DNA from: Podospora pseudocomata
Lineage: Eukaryota > Ascomycota > Sordariomycetes > Sordariales > Podosporaceae
Reading direction: 5' to 3'
Assembly: GCF_035222375.1 (NCBI RefSeq)
Contig: NC_085889.1
Span: 3,472,001-3,536,000 of the forward strand
Length of the DNA stretch: 64,000 nt
Shown here: positions 21,701 to 33,643 of the stretch, piece by piece
Position numbering within the stretch: the first letter of the stretch is position 1
Layout of the letters: each line of letters starts with the position of its first letter
The notes under the pieces: generated by a model
Databases searched by the model: none
What the model saw: only the letters and a program-made list of their open reading frames with translations
What the model was told of the DNA's origin: nothing
Translations under genes and position numbers: made by a program

Positions 21701-24700
21701 AGCGTGTATTCGGGGGCCGACGACTTGAAACCAATGCAGTAGAAGGGAAGATCATCAATCTTGCTCTTGGCCGTGTCCTTGCCTTCCGTCTTCTCATCCT
21801 CGCCGTTGAACTGCGAGGTCTCATCGGCCAGAATCTTGGTGTCCTTGACGAAGCAGTCCCACTCGTGAGGGTGAAGCTGCTTGAGGTACTCGAGAAGGGT
21901 GACACGAGAGTAAGGCTCGTCTTCACGAATGATTTCTCTCAGGGAGAGGAGAATCTTTTCGCTGTAGTGAGGAATCATGACGGTGAAGGTGGGCATGTTG
22001 TCAACGGGCAAGGGCTCAGGGATGGGCGTCGAGAGCGACTGGGCGAAGAAGGAGATTCTGCGCTCGGCCTCGCTGTAGGCGGGGAAGAACTCGGTCTTGA
22101 AAGAGTGATCTTCCTGCGAGACGAAGAAGGTGGGAGCACGCAGCGTCCTCTTGCCCTCCTGCTCCGAAGGAACCTGGTGGTAGAGGAGCTTCTGGACATG
22201 GTCAATGGCCAGGAGGTGCTCGCGATACATGGAAATGATGATGGCATTCCAAATCTGAGAAATCAGGACCTTGGGCTTGTACTTGATCTCCATGTCGGTG
22301 GTTGCCAGGACCTTGGAGTAGATACGCTTCGGGAGACGAGAGAAGATGTTTCTCCAGGGAGTCCAGATGGAAGAACCGAGGTAGAAGGACCGGGCGATCG
22401 AGAACACCGTGTTCAAGAGCACATACCACAGGTACGTGTCGAGGAAGAAGAAGATCAAATCCGTGATGAGCAAAAGTCCGAGCGTGATCTTGGGCTGATG
22501 TTGGCAGATCATGTTGTTCAGGAAAAAGTCACCCATGCAGGACGACGTGTCCATGATGTGCAGATACCGAATAGGGTCCTTGATGGAGAGGGTGAGGTAG
22601 GCATAAGACTCTCCAAACTTGGCGCCAAACACGATAAGCCAGAGGCCGTAAGACATGGCGATGGCCTTGCCCTTGAGACGGGGCCAGCTGGCAGTAAAGG
22701 TCTGACTGGCCACGTACCGCCTCGAGTTCTTGGTCAAGTAGCTTCCAAACAGACCACCTAGCGGCATGATGGAGAAGAAGATGAACGTGATGAGAGCAAT
22801 GAAGAAGTGGGCGATACCGAGGGCCAGCGCGAGAGTAGTGCGCTGCTTGTCGATATAGGCCTTGTCGTCCTTCTCGGGCATGAAGACGTAAACGCCGGGA
22901 GCGACGTTGAGGATGAAGACCAGAATGAGGAACATCAACTTTTTGGTCAAGTGCTGCGCGCCCGCCCACTTCCTTGGAACGTAGGCCCATTCCGTGATGG
23001 TGGCGGCCACTTGGATACCGGAAGCGATGGCACCACCGAACCCGACGATGGACCAATGGGCAGCCTTCTCGGGCCACTGGTTGACTTCTTGTTCGTAGTT
23101 GACGGTGATGAGCGTGGGGGAGTTGTAGGCCGTGTAGAACCAGAACATGGTCAGGTGAATAATCCAGATGCGGTTGAAGTTGACGAGGAGATGGAACCAG
23201 GAACGCGTTTCCTTGTAGGTCTTGAAGAAGCACTTCTTCCAGTTGACATCCTTGAGCTTGAGGTAACGTTCCGCGGGAGGAACGTCGACGAGCTTGGTCT
23301 TGTCCTCGAGCACGATGCGCTCAATGCCCTCGGGGTACCAGAAGAGCTGGTTGCAATCATCGTAGCCGATGATCTGCTCATGGTCGCGTTCGCGACGGAC
23401 ATAGACACCGTTGGAAATTTCGTAGCCCTGGTCTCTGCAGTACTGATACAGAGGCGTGATCACGTTGTTCAGGAAGGTGAACTCCTCCACCGGCTCAACA
23501 AGGTTTTGGCAGGCGGGCGAGTTGAGATAATCGTCGGCGCACTTGAAGATGAAGCAGAGACATTCCGCCATGAAGCGGACCTGGTTGGCCTCGCCCCAGC
23601 AGAGCAAGAACAGAGCGAGCTGCCTCACCCGATCGTGCTGCGACATGCGGTTCATTCTCGTCTTCCAGCGGTACTCGGCCGCCTCCAACGAGTCATCGCC
23701 CTCGAGATCTTCCAAAGCCTCGGCCTCGTTTTCGGGACCCGGGCCCTTGCCCTTCTTCGCCTTCTTCTTGGCCTTCTTGCCCTTCATGTTGGCGAAACCG
23801 ACGGCGTCGTCCAGGTCAAGATGGGCAGCAAAGTACCACTTGCGGTAGTTGGCGTTGTCGCCACCAATATAATCGGCATGGAGAGACAGCAAGGCCTGGT
23901 TGGGCGTCATGCGGGACGCACGCGAATCCAGAAGTGTCATCAAGTGGTCGTACATGTTGCGCATGCTGTCGCGCTGGAAACCGAATTTCGCCGTCAAGTC
24001 CAAAAAGATGTCCTCCACCTCCTCCTTGGAGAGGGGAATCTGGGCATCCGATGTCCAGGCGGGATAGGGTTCCCTGGAGCGCTGACCGGCGGGCAGGACA
24101 TTGCTGTAGTCCATTCCGTAGTTGGGCGTAGAGGCGCCGGAGGAGCGGTTTCCACCATAGGAGATCTGCGACGATGGTGGGCGGTATCCGCGGTTGCCTC
24201 CCTCATCGTTGTAGCCGTTGTTGTACTGCTCATCACCGCGTCCATAGTAGTCCATGTCGGCTGCTCTGGCCATGTCGGACCTCATCGTGAAGTCGCTGAA
24301 GGTCTCCGAATCGTCTTCGGAGCCCTGCCTTGGACCCTGACCATTGCCACCGTAGCCACCTTGACCGTACCCTTGATCGTAGTAGCCATTGTTGCCTCTC
24401 TGGCCGTTGTTGTAGTAATCGTCCTGGTACTGGTCGTTGTTGTCGTAGTAGCCGCCATCTTGCTGGTACGGGTTATTGGGGTCGGCGTTGTAGTAACCAC
24501 TGGGCCATCAAAGTCAACTCTGCCCGCCCATTCTATCCATTCGCATCAAGAGCCAGAACTTACGATTCGTCATAGTAGCCATCGCCTTGCTGATTGCCGC
24601 GGCCCTGGGCGTGACCGCTATTTGGCTGGTTGTCATAGTACTGTTGGTCATCTTGGTAGTAGGCGTCATTGCCGTGCTGGCCTCCGTGACCGCCTTGACC

Positions 24701-24784
24701 GTAGCCGTCATCGTACTCATCGCGGCCGTTGTAGCCGCCTTGGCCCTGGCCCTGGCCTCCCTGGCCTTGGGGATATCCCGACAT
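18791..24784 (-). CDS. FKS1: 1,3-beta-glucan synthase catalytic subunit
   Basis: Three exons: 24784-24564, 24499-19181 and 19127-18791, 1,958 aa, the normal fungal length. It makes the main cell-wall glucan from UDP-glucose at the plasma membrane under Rho1 control and is the echinocandin target. The N-terminus is a Gly/Gln/Tyr-rich disordered tail ([20 protein letters not shown]). The Fks1 domain follows ([20 protein letters not shown]), then the first membrane cluster, the large cytosolic glucan-synthase domain ([60 protein letters not shown]), and the second membrane cluster. Hot spot 1 reads YLTLSIKDP (708-716), with Tyr where sensitive yeasts have Phe; hot spot 2 is DWVYRSIL (1420-1427). 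Introns are 64 and 53 nt. Identity is firm. Confidence 0.97.
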
Positions 24785-27700
24785 GTTGGGCAACAAAGTC
24801 GTCTGCTGGCAATTAGCCAAAACTGTCACGATCGTGTCCGGACTCGGGAAAGCCGAAGGGTCCAAATCAAGGTTTCCACCAGGCGTTGCGGGTGCAAAAC
24901 TCACCGTATCAGAGGCTCATGGAGCAGTTGCCGGGGAAGTGGGTGTGGCGTTGTCGACCCGAAAAATGGGAGTCTTGTCGTGTCAAAATGTCCAAGAAGT
25001 GGCCGGCCACCGCAAGAGGAGCAAAAACTCGACAAGCTATGATTTTGGGTTTGGGTTGGGCGCTGAAGAGCAGAGAAAGGTGCCGGATAACGTGCGTGTT
25101 GTTGATTGTTGATGCACAACAGGAGCAGAATCCGACCAACGAGGGTGAGCGATTGGCGGCGCTGTGGGGCGCAGAGAAGAGGGAGGTTGGCTTGGGGATG
25201 GTGGCGGTATGCAAGAAAACAGGCCGCTAAATAATTCGTGCGTGGGTCCCCCCCCTTTCAGCGAAACTGGATTTTCTTTGATTGATGGAAAGGAATCAAA
25301 AAGATTATGGATGGATTGGTTGATTGATTGATTGGATATGCCTCAGCGACCGTAGTGTAATGTGTCGTCCTTGAGGGTCGTTTCGGCGCGACGGATCCAG
25401 ACGGCGTCGTGTCTCGAATGCCGGCACGCAGCTCAAAAGGCAGGCGACCGCTGGATTGCAACGGCTCCTACACGGGGCGACGGGCGGCGGGCGACGGCGG
25501 GCGACTGGCGACTTTCTACTACCTGAACGAGAGACGGTAGAGGTGTCGGAAGCAGCAGGTGAGCGAGCGAGCGTCGAGAGAGAAAAGAGAGGAGAGGAAA
25601 GAAAGAGAAGAAAAAAAAGAGGAGGCACTGGCCACGGAAGGATGTTTGGCTAGTGTTGGCCTTGGACTCTTGGGAAGGGAAAGAAGCAGGGAAATGGGCA
25701 GGAAAAAGGAGGCATTCATTCGGCCACTCGCTGAGCAGGGGAGCAGGGATGGGCGGTGCGTTTCGTCTCGGGCTCGGAAAGACACCAGGGGTGGAAGCAT
25801 CTGCCAGGGGAAGACGGACGAGGGAGGGCACCGTGTCGACCTGCCAGCGGAAGCACTGTGCTGCTCCCATTTGTCAGGCACGCGCTTGCTTTCACGCCGG
25901 ATGCCTCTCTGCCTCACATTCTGTTTTCCCCGGATTTCAGACGAAGCTGCTGATGCTTGTTTCGCTGCCGGATACAAGTCACAGCCTCAGACATAAAACA
26001 CACTTCTCTCTTTCTCTCATTCTCTCCATCTCCCTCTCTCATTCTCTCTATCCCCCTCTCTCCCTCTCCCTCTCCCTCAACTCTCACATCAACAGGGAAC
26101 GCAAGTTGGCAGCTGCAGCGAAGTCGCCGGTGCCATCTGCAAATTGCAACTCCAACTCCTGAAGACTTGCATTTCGTCGCGCCACCATCTCGATTTACAT
26201 AAGCACATTCTGACCAATGGGAAACTCCAGTTCGGGTTACCGCCGGCTCGCTGCCGGGCTGGCGCGGGCTGGCGACTCGAAATTGCACCGTATCAGAATC
26301 CACGGCTCCGCCACCCAGCTTGCAACTGTCGCCCCACCCCCAAAAATCAATTGGCCCTCCAATCGCTGCCCCTGAGAAAAGATTCCGTTCCCACCAAGGT
26401 TTCGACAGGGAACACCTGGCAGGGCGGGCCAAGGCACATCAACGCCAAAGCTTGGTCTTCGAGAAGCACATCGATGACGACGACCTTCAGAATGGATTCC
26501 TCTTTGAGAAAGGAAAAAAACAAGGAATCTATCCCACTATTTGACCCTCTCTCCACAACAACTCAGCTTATCGGAGACATCCCATTGGCAAACTGTCAAA
26601 ACTGTCCCATCCTAGGATAGCAGCCCTACCAGTCAAAAGCCAGATGGGCCGGACTAGTAGTGACTCGGGCGATGGAAACGGCATATGCTAGCCACAGATG
26701 CTGGATACTACCTATATAGACCAGACCATCACTACTGCAAAAGAATCCCCTGATCTCTCGACCACGACATCACGTAGCATCTCGAGGATTCGAGGGAACC
26801 GACAACTGGGCTGTGTTTCTTGTCAGTGATCCAATGCAGCTAGAGCCCTCTGGACACGAGGATAATCGACCCACGACGTGCCGGACTGGGCCAGTGGCAA
26901 ACACCTTTCGATGACAAGGGCCTCACGCCCTCACTCGCCGTGTCTCACAGTTTTATCTCGCGCAATTCCCGAAGCAGCTGAAATCGCGGTGGAGGCTCGC
27001 TGCAGTTTCTTCCAAGGTATTCCTTTTTTTGGCGGAGCCGCCATGGACTCGAGTTGGAGCCGCTTCAGTATTTTGTACGGCACACCCGACAGGGGCTCTT
27101 TGTCAGGTTAGGCCCGGTTTTTCCGAACACAGTGCGCCAGGACTTTTTGACAAGTTGACGCCGTCGAGGTGCTTTTGCACAAGATCTGTGCCTCTTCCCC
27201 TTTCAGAAGCTCTTCCCCCCCCCCACCCCCTTTATCAAGGAAAACGGTTCCTGTCTAACGTGATCTATTTCCAGCATCAAAAGAGGGGTGCGGCAATACC
27301 CCCCGGAAGAGAAAACAACAAGTCTGACGTTGCGCGGTTCACCAGCCGGATGACCGGTAATTAATCGATATATCCAAACGACCAACACCACCATTTTCTT
27401 GTTCAAATCTGCAAGGAACGAGGCAACCAGATGCGAGATTCACACCTCCAATTGTCCCCCTCACTGCCCTATGACGAAGGTTGCAATGTGATTTCTCCTA
27501 CCTACACTTAACCTGTCTAAAACAGCAAACGCACTTCACCAAAAATATTTCTCTCTGTCTGCACACTTCGATCGATCGACTCCTCTGTGGATCATGGTCT
27601 TTTTCTCGAATTCCGAGTGGCAGGTCAATCGTTCTTGGCACACTAGCAACCTCCGAAAGGACGTTTTGCTGCTGTGCTGGCCATGCATGATAAACTTACC

Positions 27701-29217
27701 GGAAAGATAGATATCAACAAAATCAAGAATTTGGCAAAAGAAAAAATTTGAGCCAGCTCATCGCATGAGATCCGTTTCTTCCTTTGCCTTTTTTCCCCCG
27801 GACCGAGACCAGGACGGGAGACCACTGGACTGACCGGCCAATATGACCGGCCGCCCGTCATCCCATGTTGAAGACCACCTTCGAGATCAGCAGTATGACA
27901 GAACCGCTTGCGTGGTGTGACTTGGGTGATCGTCGTCAAATACTGTGTACTGCTCGGACATTGCTCAAGACAAGTCTGGCCCCGAGCCGGGCATTCAACC
28001 TCTGAACCACTGCGCTGGTAGCTGCGTTACTTGTGAGTCTGGTGAGGACGGATCTGGTAAGAAGCCCGATGAGGCGAGGAATGCCCATATCAGTCACACT
28101 GTGCTGCGTTTTTGCTGCAATCGTTCGAACACATCTGTCAGGAGGTTACAAACACCGTAATACAGCCCCAGCCCACCACCCAACACGCCAGTCTTCTTCT
28201 TTTTCCTCGTGAAGAGAACAAATGTGAGACAGCGTTAGACCCTAACCTGCACGCCCACGATAACTCCTCATACAGATTTGCAGCGCCTCAGTGCAGTAGT
28301 CTGAGTGACAGATAGATAACCATATAGAGCAGATCAGCAGTGTCACACGCCACCTGCTGCTCTTTATACAGCAGGTTTGTTACAACACAGTGTATGTGGT
28401 GATGTGGAAACCGCGCGGCCCGCGAGGCGAAAAAAATTGAATAAATAAAGAACCACATGGCGATCTTCTTGTGTTGATGTTGGCCAATGAGCCGAGAAAA
28501 CGGCTTGCTGTGTGCTGAAGACTCAACTTCTGGAACAACACACCCCCACGGGCTGTTCCCGATCACCTAGCTGGACCGTTATCGGCGATTCGGGTCTGTC
28601 TTTGATAACGAAAGGTTTGTTCGGAAAGGAGGGAGTCGTTAGTTTCAAGCCAGCGATTCCATCTTTGGTTTCCTGGGATATTGGATCTGGGAAGTTTTTG
28701 CATCAAAAGGGCCTGTACAAGCAACTGTCATTCCCCCCTACCATAGGCAATAAACCTTCAATCCAGAGATTGTAACCCTTCACAAAAATTTGTACTCTTC
28801 ATAATACAATAAAATGAAACGTTTCACCCCCCACCCCCCCCTCCCAAAAAAAGGGGAAAAAAAACAGAATAAAAAGAATAAAATAAAGGAAAAAAACATA
28901 CCACCCTAATGTCTAATGAAACAAACTCAAACCCTCCGCAAAAATCCACTTGCGGGGCGGGCGGGCATCATGCACGTCCCATCTTTCATCCCATCCACTC
29001 AGTCGGGCAGCAGCGGTTGCTCCTGACAACCAGCTCTCTTTTCTTCCTTCCCTAAATCCCAAAGCGCCGAAACCTACATCTTTTTTTCTTAAACGACTCA
29101 CACACACACACACGCACTCAGAAATCAATCTCACCTTCATTATCTCGAACGGTGCTCCATTGTGTTTATTTTGTTTCCCTTTCTACGTCCCATTTTGGAG
29201 GGGGAGATAAGGCAGAA
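24785..29217. other. Long gene-free region upstream of FKS1
   Basis: About 4.4 kb between the divergent starts of FKS1 and the SprT-like gene. Contents: a GA-rich stretch (25556-25640), a long CT-rich tract (about 26007-26085), a C-then-A run (28827-28900), and a CA repeat (29097-29114). No coding frame has convincing protein composition. A long 5' UTR or complex promoter for FKS1, or an unannotated ncRNA, are possibilities I cannot distinguish. Confidence 0.5.
26007..26085. repeat. CT-rich low-complexity tract
   Basis: Imperfect (CT)n/(CCCTCT)n run of about 80 nt on the plus strand, hence GA-rich on the strand from which FKS1 is read. It lies 1.2 kb upstream of the FKS1 start. Confidence 0.7.
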
Positions 29218-31335
29218 ATGGCGCGACTAGCTGGGAGCGGGAGGAGGAGGAGGAGGAGGGTGTTGCACTGGAGCGATGATCACGAAGACGACACGGAGCA
29301 GGAAAAGAGCGACAAGGGAAAGAACAGTGGTGAGGAGGATAATGATGATGAGGATGATGAGGATGAGGATGAGGAGGAGGAGTTTCCTTCTCCGAGTGCG
29401 TTGGGTACTACTAGGAAGAAGGGTGAGGTTGTTGCTGGGATGAAAAATAGCAAGGAAAAGAAGGAGGTGCCACCACCGGCGACGGTGAGGAGGAGGAGGT
29501 TGGCGCCTGTCCGGGGGGTGAGTAGTAGTTTGCTGAGGGCTTGGACGCCGGAGGGGGGTGAGGAGGGACGGGGGAAGGGGAGGGGGAAGGGGAGGGGGAT
29601 GAAGGCGGTGGTGAATGGGGATGAGGTGCAGCCGAGGAAGGGGGTTGAGGGCAGAAATGGGAAGACTAAGGCGGCAAGGGTGAAGGAGTCGTTTGAGGAC
29701 GAGCAAGAAGAAGAGGAGGAGCCGAGACGGACGAGGGTTGAACTCAGGACTAGAAAGACCAAGGGGTCTTCATTGAAAGAGTCGCTGGAGTCAAAACCAG
29801 AGGAGGAGCAGGAATATGTCTCTGCCAGGGAGGAAGTGAGCATTCTTGAGGACGTTTCCATGTTCGACGACACGTTTCATTCATGTGAGTCAGAGGATGA
29901 CCCGCAAGATGACAGCGACAGCGACAACGACGACGAGGGGGGGAGCTACACGGAGCAGGGTTCGGACGACGACAGTGAATTTGACCTTGGTCCCCCGCCG
30001 AGGAAAGCTCCAGCTGCGGAGTCGCAAGGAAGAGCAAAGCCAGCACGAAACTCCAACTCATCAGTTAACTCTTCCCAATCAAAAAAAGCCAAGGCAAAAA
30101 ACCTAGAAGATAGGTTTTTGCGACTTCGCCTGGACAACGTCCCCCTCCCACCACCACAATCAATGCCATTAACAATTTCGACCCCCACTGAGGAACCCGG
30201 ATCTTCACCGCCATCAACACCACCCAGACCCGCCCCTGCTCCCCGTCCAAAAGGCCTAGTATCACCCACCAAACTCCCTCGCATCCCCAACACCCCCCAC
30301 CGACCATCAACAGACATGTTCTGGTCCCAAGAATTCGTCGAAGACTGGAACGACCAGCACTCCCCAGCAAAACAACTTTTCCCTTCCAAACCACCACCAC
30401 CCCATCCTCCTCCTCCTCCTCCTCCTCTCCCAACCACAACCAGCAAACCACCCTCCCCCGCCAAAAAAACCGCCTCAGAACGCCAATCCCTCAAAGAATT
30501 CGAAACCAACCGCCTCTCCCTCGCAGAGACCTTCCTCTCCCTCCTCGACACCCGCATCACCTCCTCCCAACTCTCCACCCTGTCCGCCTCGACAGGCGGC
30601 ATAAAAATCATCTGGTCCCGCACCCTAGCCACCACGGCCGGGCGGGCAAACTGGAAAAGGGAAACCTTCCGCCCGCCGAATTCCCCTCCTGTATTCCGGC
30701 ACCATTGCTCTATCGAGTTGTCGACCAAGGTCATCACCACGCCTCACAGGTTGTACAATGTGCTCGCGCACGAGTTTTGCCATCTCTGCAATTTCATGAT
30801 TAGTGGCATCACCACCAACCCTCACGGGAAGGAGTTCAAGGCTTGGGGGGAGAAGGTGACGGGGGTGTTTGGGAAGGAGTATGGGATCGAGGTTACGACG
30901 AAGCATACTTATGAAATTGATTTTAGGTATGTGTGGGAGTGTGGGGGGTGTGGGATGGGGTATAAGAGGCATTCGAAGAGTATCGATGTGGGGAGGCATA
31001 GGTGTGGGGTTTGTAAGGGGGTGCTGGTGCAGGTTAAGCCGACGCCAAGGGGAGGGGGTGGGAAGGCTGGTGACAGTGGTGGTGGTGGTGGTCAAGAGAA
31101 GAAGCAGAGCGCGTACCAGATTTTTATGAAGGAGGAGATGAAGAGGGTCAAGGCGGAGCAGCCGGGGATGCAGCAGAAGGATGTGATGAAGGTTGTGGCG
31201 GAGAGGTGGAAGGCTGAGAAGGAGAGGAATGGGGGGGTGGTGGTGATGGTGGCGGGTTCAAAGGAGGGGACGCCAGAGGTGAAGTTGCCGGTGAGAGGGG
31301 GGAAGAAGGAGATTGAGGTGGTGGATTTGACGTGA
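29218..31335 (+). CDS. GCNA/Spartan-like SprT protease with C-terminal HMG box
   Basis: Single exon, 705 aa from ATG 29218 (MARLAGSGRRRRRR). The first 330 residues are acidic and Ser-rich (DDEDDEDEDEEEE; DDPQDDSDSDNDDEGG), like the disordered arm of animal GCNA/ACRC. The SprT-like domain follows (about 440-610): STKVITTPHRLYNVLAHEFCHLC with zinc-protease motif HEFCH at 518-522, then a zinc ribbon (WECGGCGMGYKRH...RHRCGVC). At about 630-680 is a short HMG-box-like segment (YQIFMKEEMKRVKAEQPGMQQKDVMKVV...RWK). Relatives digest DNA-protein crosslinks and guard genome stability. ATG choice: the frame opens at 29152, but the segment before 29218 looks like leader. Domain order is seen; the cellular role is inferred from the family. 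Confidence 0.88.
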   Translation: MARLAGSGRRRRRRVLHWSDDHEDDTEQEKSDKGKNSGEEDNDDEDDEDEDEEEEFPSPSALGTTRKKGEVVAGMKNSKEKKEVPPPATVRRRRLAPVRGVSSSLLRAWTPEGGEEGRGKGRGKGRGMKAVVNGDEVQPRKGVEGRNGKTKAARVKESFEDEQEEEEEPRRTRVELRTRKTKGSSLKESLESKPEEEQEYVSAREEVSILEDVSMFDDTFHSCESEDDPQDDSDSDNDDEGGSYTEQGSDDDSEFDLGPPPRKAPAAESQGRAKPARNSNSSVNSSQSKKAKAKNLEDRFLRLRLDNVPLPPPQSMPLTISTPTEEPGSSPPSTPPRPAPAPRPKGLVSPTKLPRIPNTPHRPSTDMFWSQEFVEDWNDQHSPAKQLFPSKPPPPHPPPPPPPLPTTTSKPPSPAKKTASERQSLKEFETNRLSLAETFLSLLDTRITSSQLSTLSASTGGIKIIWSRTLATTAGRANWKRETFRPPNSPPVFRHHCSIELSTKVITTPHRLYNVLAHEFCHLCNFMISGITTNPHGKEFKAWGEKVTGVFGKEYGIEVTTKHTYEIDFRYVWECGGCGMGYKRHSKSIDVGRHRCGVCKGVLVQVKPTPRGGGGKAGDSGGGGGQEKKQSAYQIFMKEEMKRVKAEQPGMQQKDVMKVVAERWKAEKERNGGVVVMVAGSKEGTPEVKLPVRGGKKEIEVVDLT

Positions 31336-31760
31336 TGAGGTGATGGGAATATGTTTAAGAAAACTAAGAAAGATACCCCTGTATAGAACATTGTAGGCTG
31401 CATACAAGAAAGCAGATTAAAGAAGCTAAGTGAATCAATCAACTAACTGCATTTCGAACATGTGTACAACCTTGTTCATAATATTGATCAAAGATGGCCT
31501 TTCGAACAAGAAAAGCAGACTGCGCTTCATTCATGGTATGCATTGAAAAGGCAATATAAAAACACTTCGCGACTTCGTCAAAGATGTCCCTTCAACAAAC
31601 ATACCCCCATTCCCATTTATCCTTCCAACAGCAAGACCGACCCAACCCGTCCAGATAACCCAACCTATATACCATATCTAAACACTTCCAACCGCCAACA
31701 CCCGGGTATCACACATCCCCATAAATCTCACTTGACACCAAGCTCCCGTCCCCCTCCTCG
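31336..31760. other. Convergent 3' region
   Basis: 425 nt between convergent SprT-like gene and MOG1. Nothing beyond expected 3' UTR sequence. Confidence 0.4.
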
Positions 31761-32428
31761 CTAAATCTCGTTAAACAACCCCCAATCCTTCACATCAAAA
31801 CTCTCCCAAATCCTCGCCGCATACTCGACCGCATCCCCAATCAGCTCGCCCTGCTTCCCCATCGCCAGGTCAATCTCCTCCTCGTCATACTCCCCCTTGA
31901 TGTGCGGCACATTGATCGTCACGAGGATGTCCGTCTGCTCCTTCTTCAGCCTGATCAGCGTCAGGATCAACGCGGTAAAGTCGGGAGCGCCCTGTCTCTC
32001 TCCCTCTCGCTGCCTGTGTGTTTGCGTCGCGATCAAGGTGTAAGCGGGGATATCTTCCCTGTTACGCCCCCCACGGTCAGTATTTGATGGGAAGGGGGAG
32101 GGAGGAGGAAAACATACGAGAGGTGGCTGATCTGAGTCTCGGTTGTATTCCACACCTGAACCGTCTCGGCCGCGTCCTCGACGCCGACGAGCTCCTCGAG
32201 GTGGGTGGTCAGGGCTTTGGCGTCCCGCTCAAGGGGGTCGTCGGACGAGGACGAGGAGACGCGCTCGGTGATGTCGACTATGATGGAGGTGAAGCCGTCT
32301 TTGTCGATGTAGACTTCTTGGTTGTCGGGGACTTGGCGGAGCTTGGAGACGTCGGCGAAGTTGGTGGGGAGGTCGACTGTGAGGGCGCCACCGAAGAGGG
32401 GGGTTGGTTGGAAGGTGTGGCGGGGCAT
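31761..32428 (-). CDS. MOG1: Ran-binding nuclear import factor Mog1
   Basis: Two exons: 32428-32118 and 32058-31761 (59-nt intron, GTATGT...ACAG; joint codon TCG), 202 aa. Mog1 binds Ran and helps release its guanine nucleotide in the nucleus, supporting nuclear protein import. The family pattern is clear: TFQPTPLFGGALTVDLPTNF at the N-terminus, DVSKLRQVPDNQEVYID with the DxSxxRxVPDxQEV motif, then SIIVDITERV. The C-terminus has DILVTINVPHIKGEYD before the acidic helix. ATG 32428 gives MPRHTFQPTPLFGG, matching known starts. It is divergent from HNT1 across 564 nt. Identity is firm. Confidence 0.93.
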
Positions 32429-32992
32429 TTTGGAGAGGGTACTCTGTCGGGCAGTGTAGGAGATGCAGTAGGTTGGTGATGGAGCTGGGGAGAGGAAAGG
32501 AGGTTTGCGACACAGGTTGCGACTGGGCAGGTGTAATAAGAAATGTAGATCAGGTATGAGTTTGCGCGGCAAGGCGGCAGTGATGGCTGGATGGCGGGGT
32601 CCAAACACAGCTTCGTGATCCGTGGGGCTGCTGAGAGTGGGCAGTTTGCGGGGTAACTGTCTCGTCTTGCTGCTGCGCCCGGGTTTTGGGCTGCGCCGCA
32701 GAAGATGTGTAACAGGGTCTTGGTCTTTTGGGCCTGACTACCTGATGAGGGAACCTGTCAAGCAACCTGGAAATCAAAGCGTCTTTATATCTGTAATTCG
32801 ATATATCTTCTGAAGCGCTACAAGCCTCCCTTTTGCCCAAAACAGCTTAGCTCCTTAGCTCAGCTTCCCGCCAAGCCTCAACTCGAACCTCACCTTAGCC
32901 AGGGGAGAGAGCTACGTCACTCTTCCCCCGCTCTCTCACTCACACACCCTCACAACTTCGTCTCATCTCACCTGAAACTTCTCAGTTGGCAA
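32429..32992. other. Divergent promoter between MOG1 and HNT1
   Basis: 564 nt with both promoters. Short frames on both strands look random. The tract just before HNT1 (about 32870-32990) is pyrimidine-rich, as is usual for fungal leaders. Confidence 0.4.
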
Positions 32993-33470
32993 ATGTCAAC
33001 CAAAATGTCCGCCGCCTGCATCTTCTGCAAGATCATCAAGGGTGCTCAACCTCCCCTCCTCAATCCCCTTTCTCACAACCCCTCACTGACCCCCGCTCAC
33101 AGGTGAAATCCCCTGCTTCAAACTCTTCGAATCAGACAAAACCCTCGCCTTCCTCGACATCAACCCCCTATCCAAAGGCCACGCCCTCGTCATCCCCAAG
33201 CACCACGGCGAGAAGCTCACCGACATCCCCGACGACCAGCTCGGCGAGATCTTGCCCGTCGTCAAAAGGCTCGCTGCCGCCACCGGCGCCAAGGACTGGA
33301 ACCTGCTGCAAAACAACGGCAAGCTGGCTCATCAGGAAGTCGGGCATGTGCACTTCCACATGATCCCCAAGCCGAACGAGAAGGAGGGGCTGGGTGTTGG
33401 GTGGCCAATGCAGGCGACTGATATGGATAAGCTCAAGGCGTTGTTTGAGGATATCAAGGGGAAGATGTAA
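32993..33470 (+). CDS. HNT1: HIT-family adenosine 5'-monophosphoramidase
   Basis: Two exons: 32993-33041 and 33103-33470, 138 aa. Hint-type proteins hydrolyse AMP-lysine and related phosphoramidates. The N-terminus CIFCKIIKGEIPCFKLFE spans the splice joint (Gly codon split), the intron being 61 nt with a GTGCTC donor and a CACAG acceptor. The core has ALVIPKHHGEKLTDIPD, and the catalytic histidine triad GHVHFHM has histidines at 98, 100 and 102, plus the third conserved Asn-rich block (WNLLQNNGKLAHQEV). A second in-frame ATG lies four codons in (MSAACIFC) and could be used. The donor is weaker than others in the window, but no alternative restores the frame. Identity is firm. Confidence 0.93.
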
Positions 33471-33643
33471 ATCGGAGATATCAATTCCAAACGGAGCTAC
33501 TGTTGTATTGTCTGTCTGATATAATTACGAACCTCCTAAGACGTCAACACACTCCTCTTTTAAGATTTGCTCCTGTCGTTGCAAAAACATCTTTGCCACA
33601 TATACCCTAATCCTTACCACAACTCCCATCGAATCAGGAAGCA

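Noticed and set aside
19210-24816. Very long plus-strand open frames opposite FKS1 (up to 931 codons)
   Set aside because: They mirror the codon bias of FKS1 on the other strand; composition is not protein-like, whereas the minus strand shows all FKS1 domains.
25559-26162. Overlapping 100-170-codon frames upstream of FKS1
   Set aside because: They follow GA/CT low-complexity sequence, lack introns or motifs, and overlap on both strands.
27980-28060. tRNA-like phrases (GAACCACTGCGCTGG)
   Set aside because: No acceptor stem, anticodon arm or proper B box could be built on either strand.
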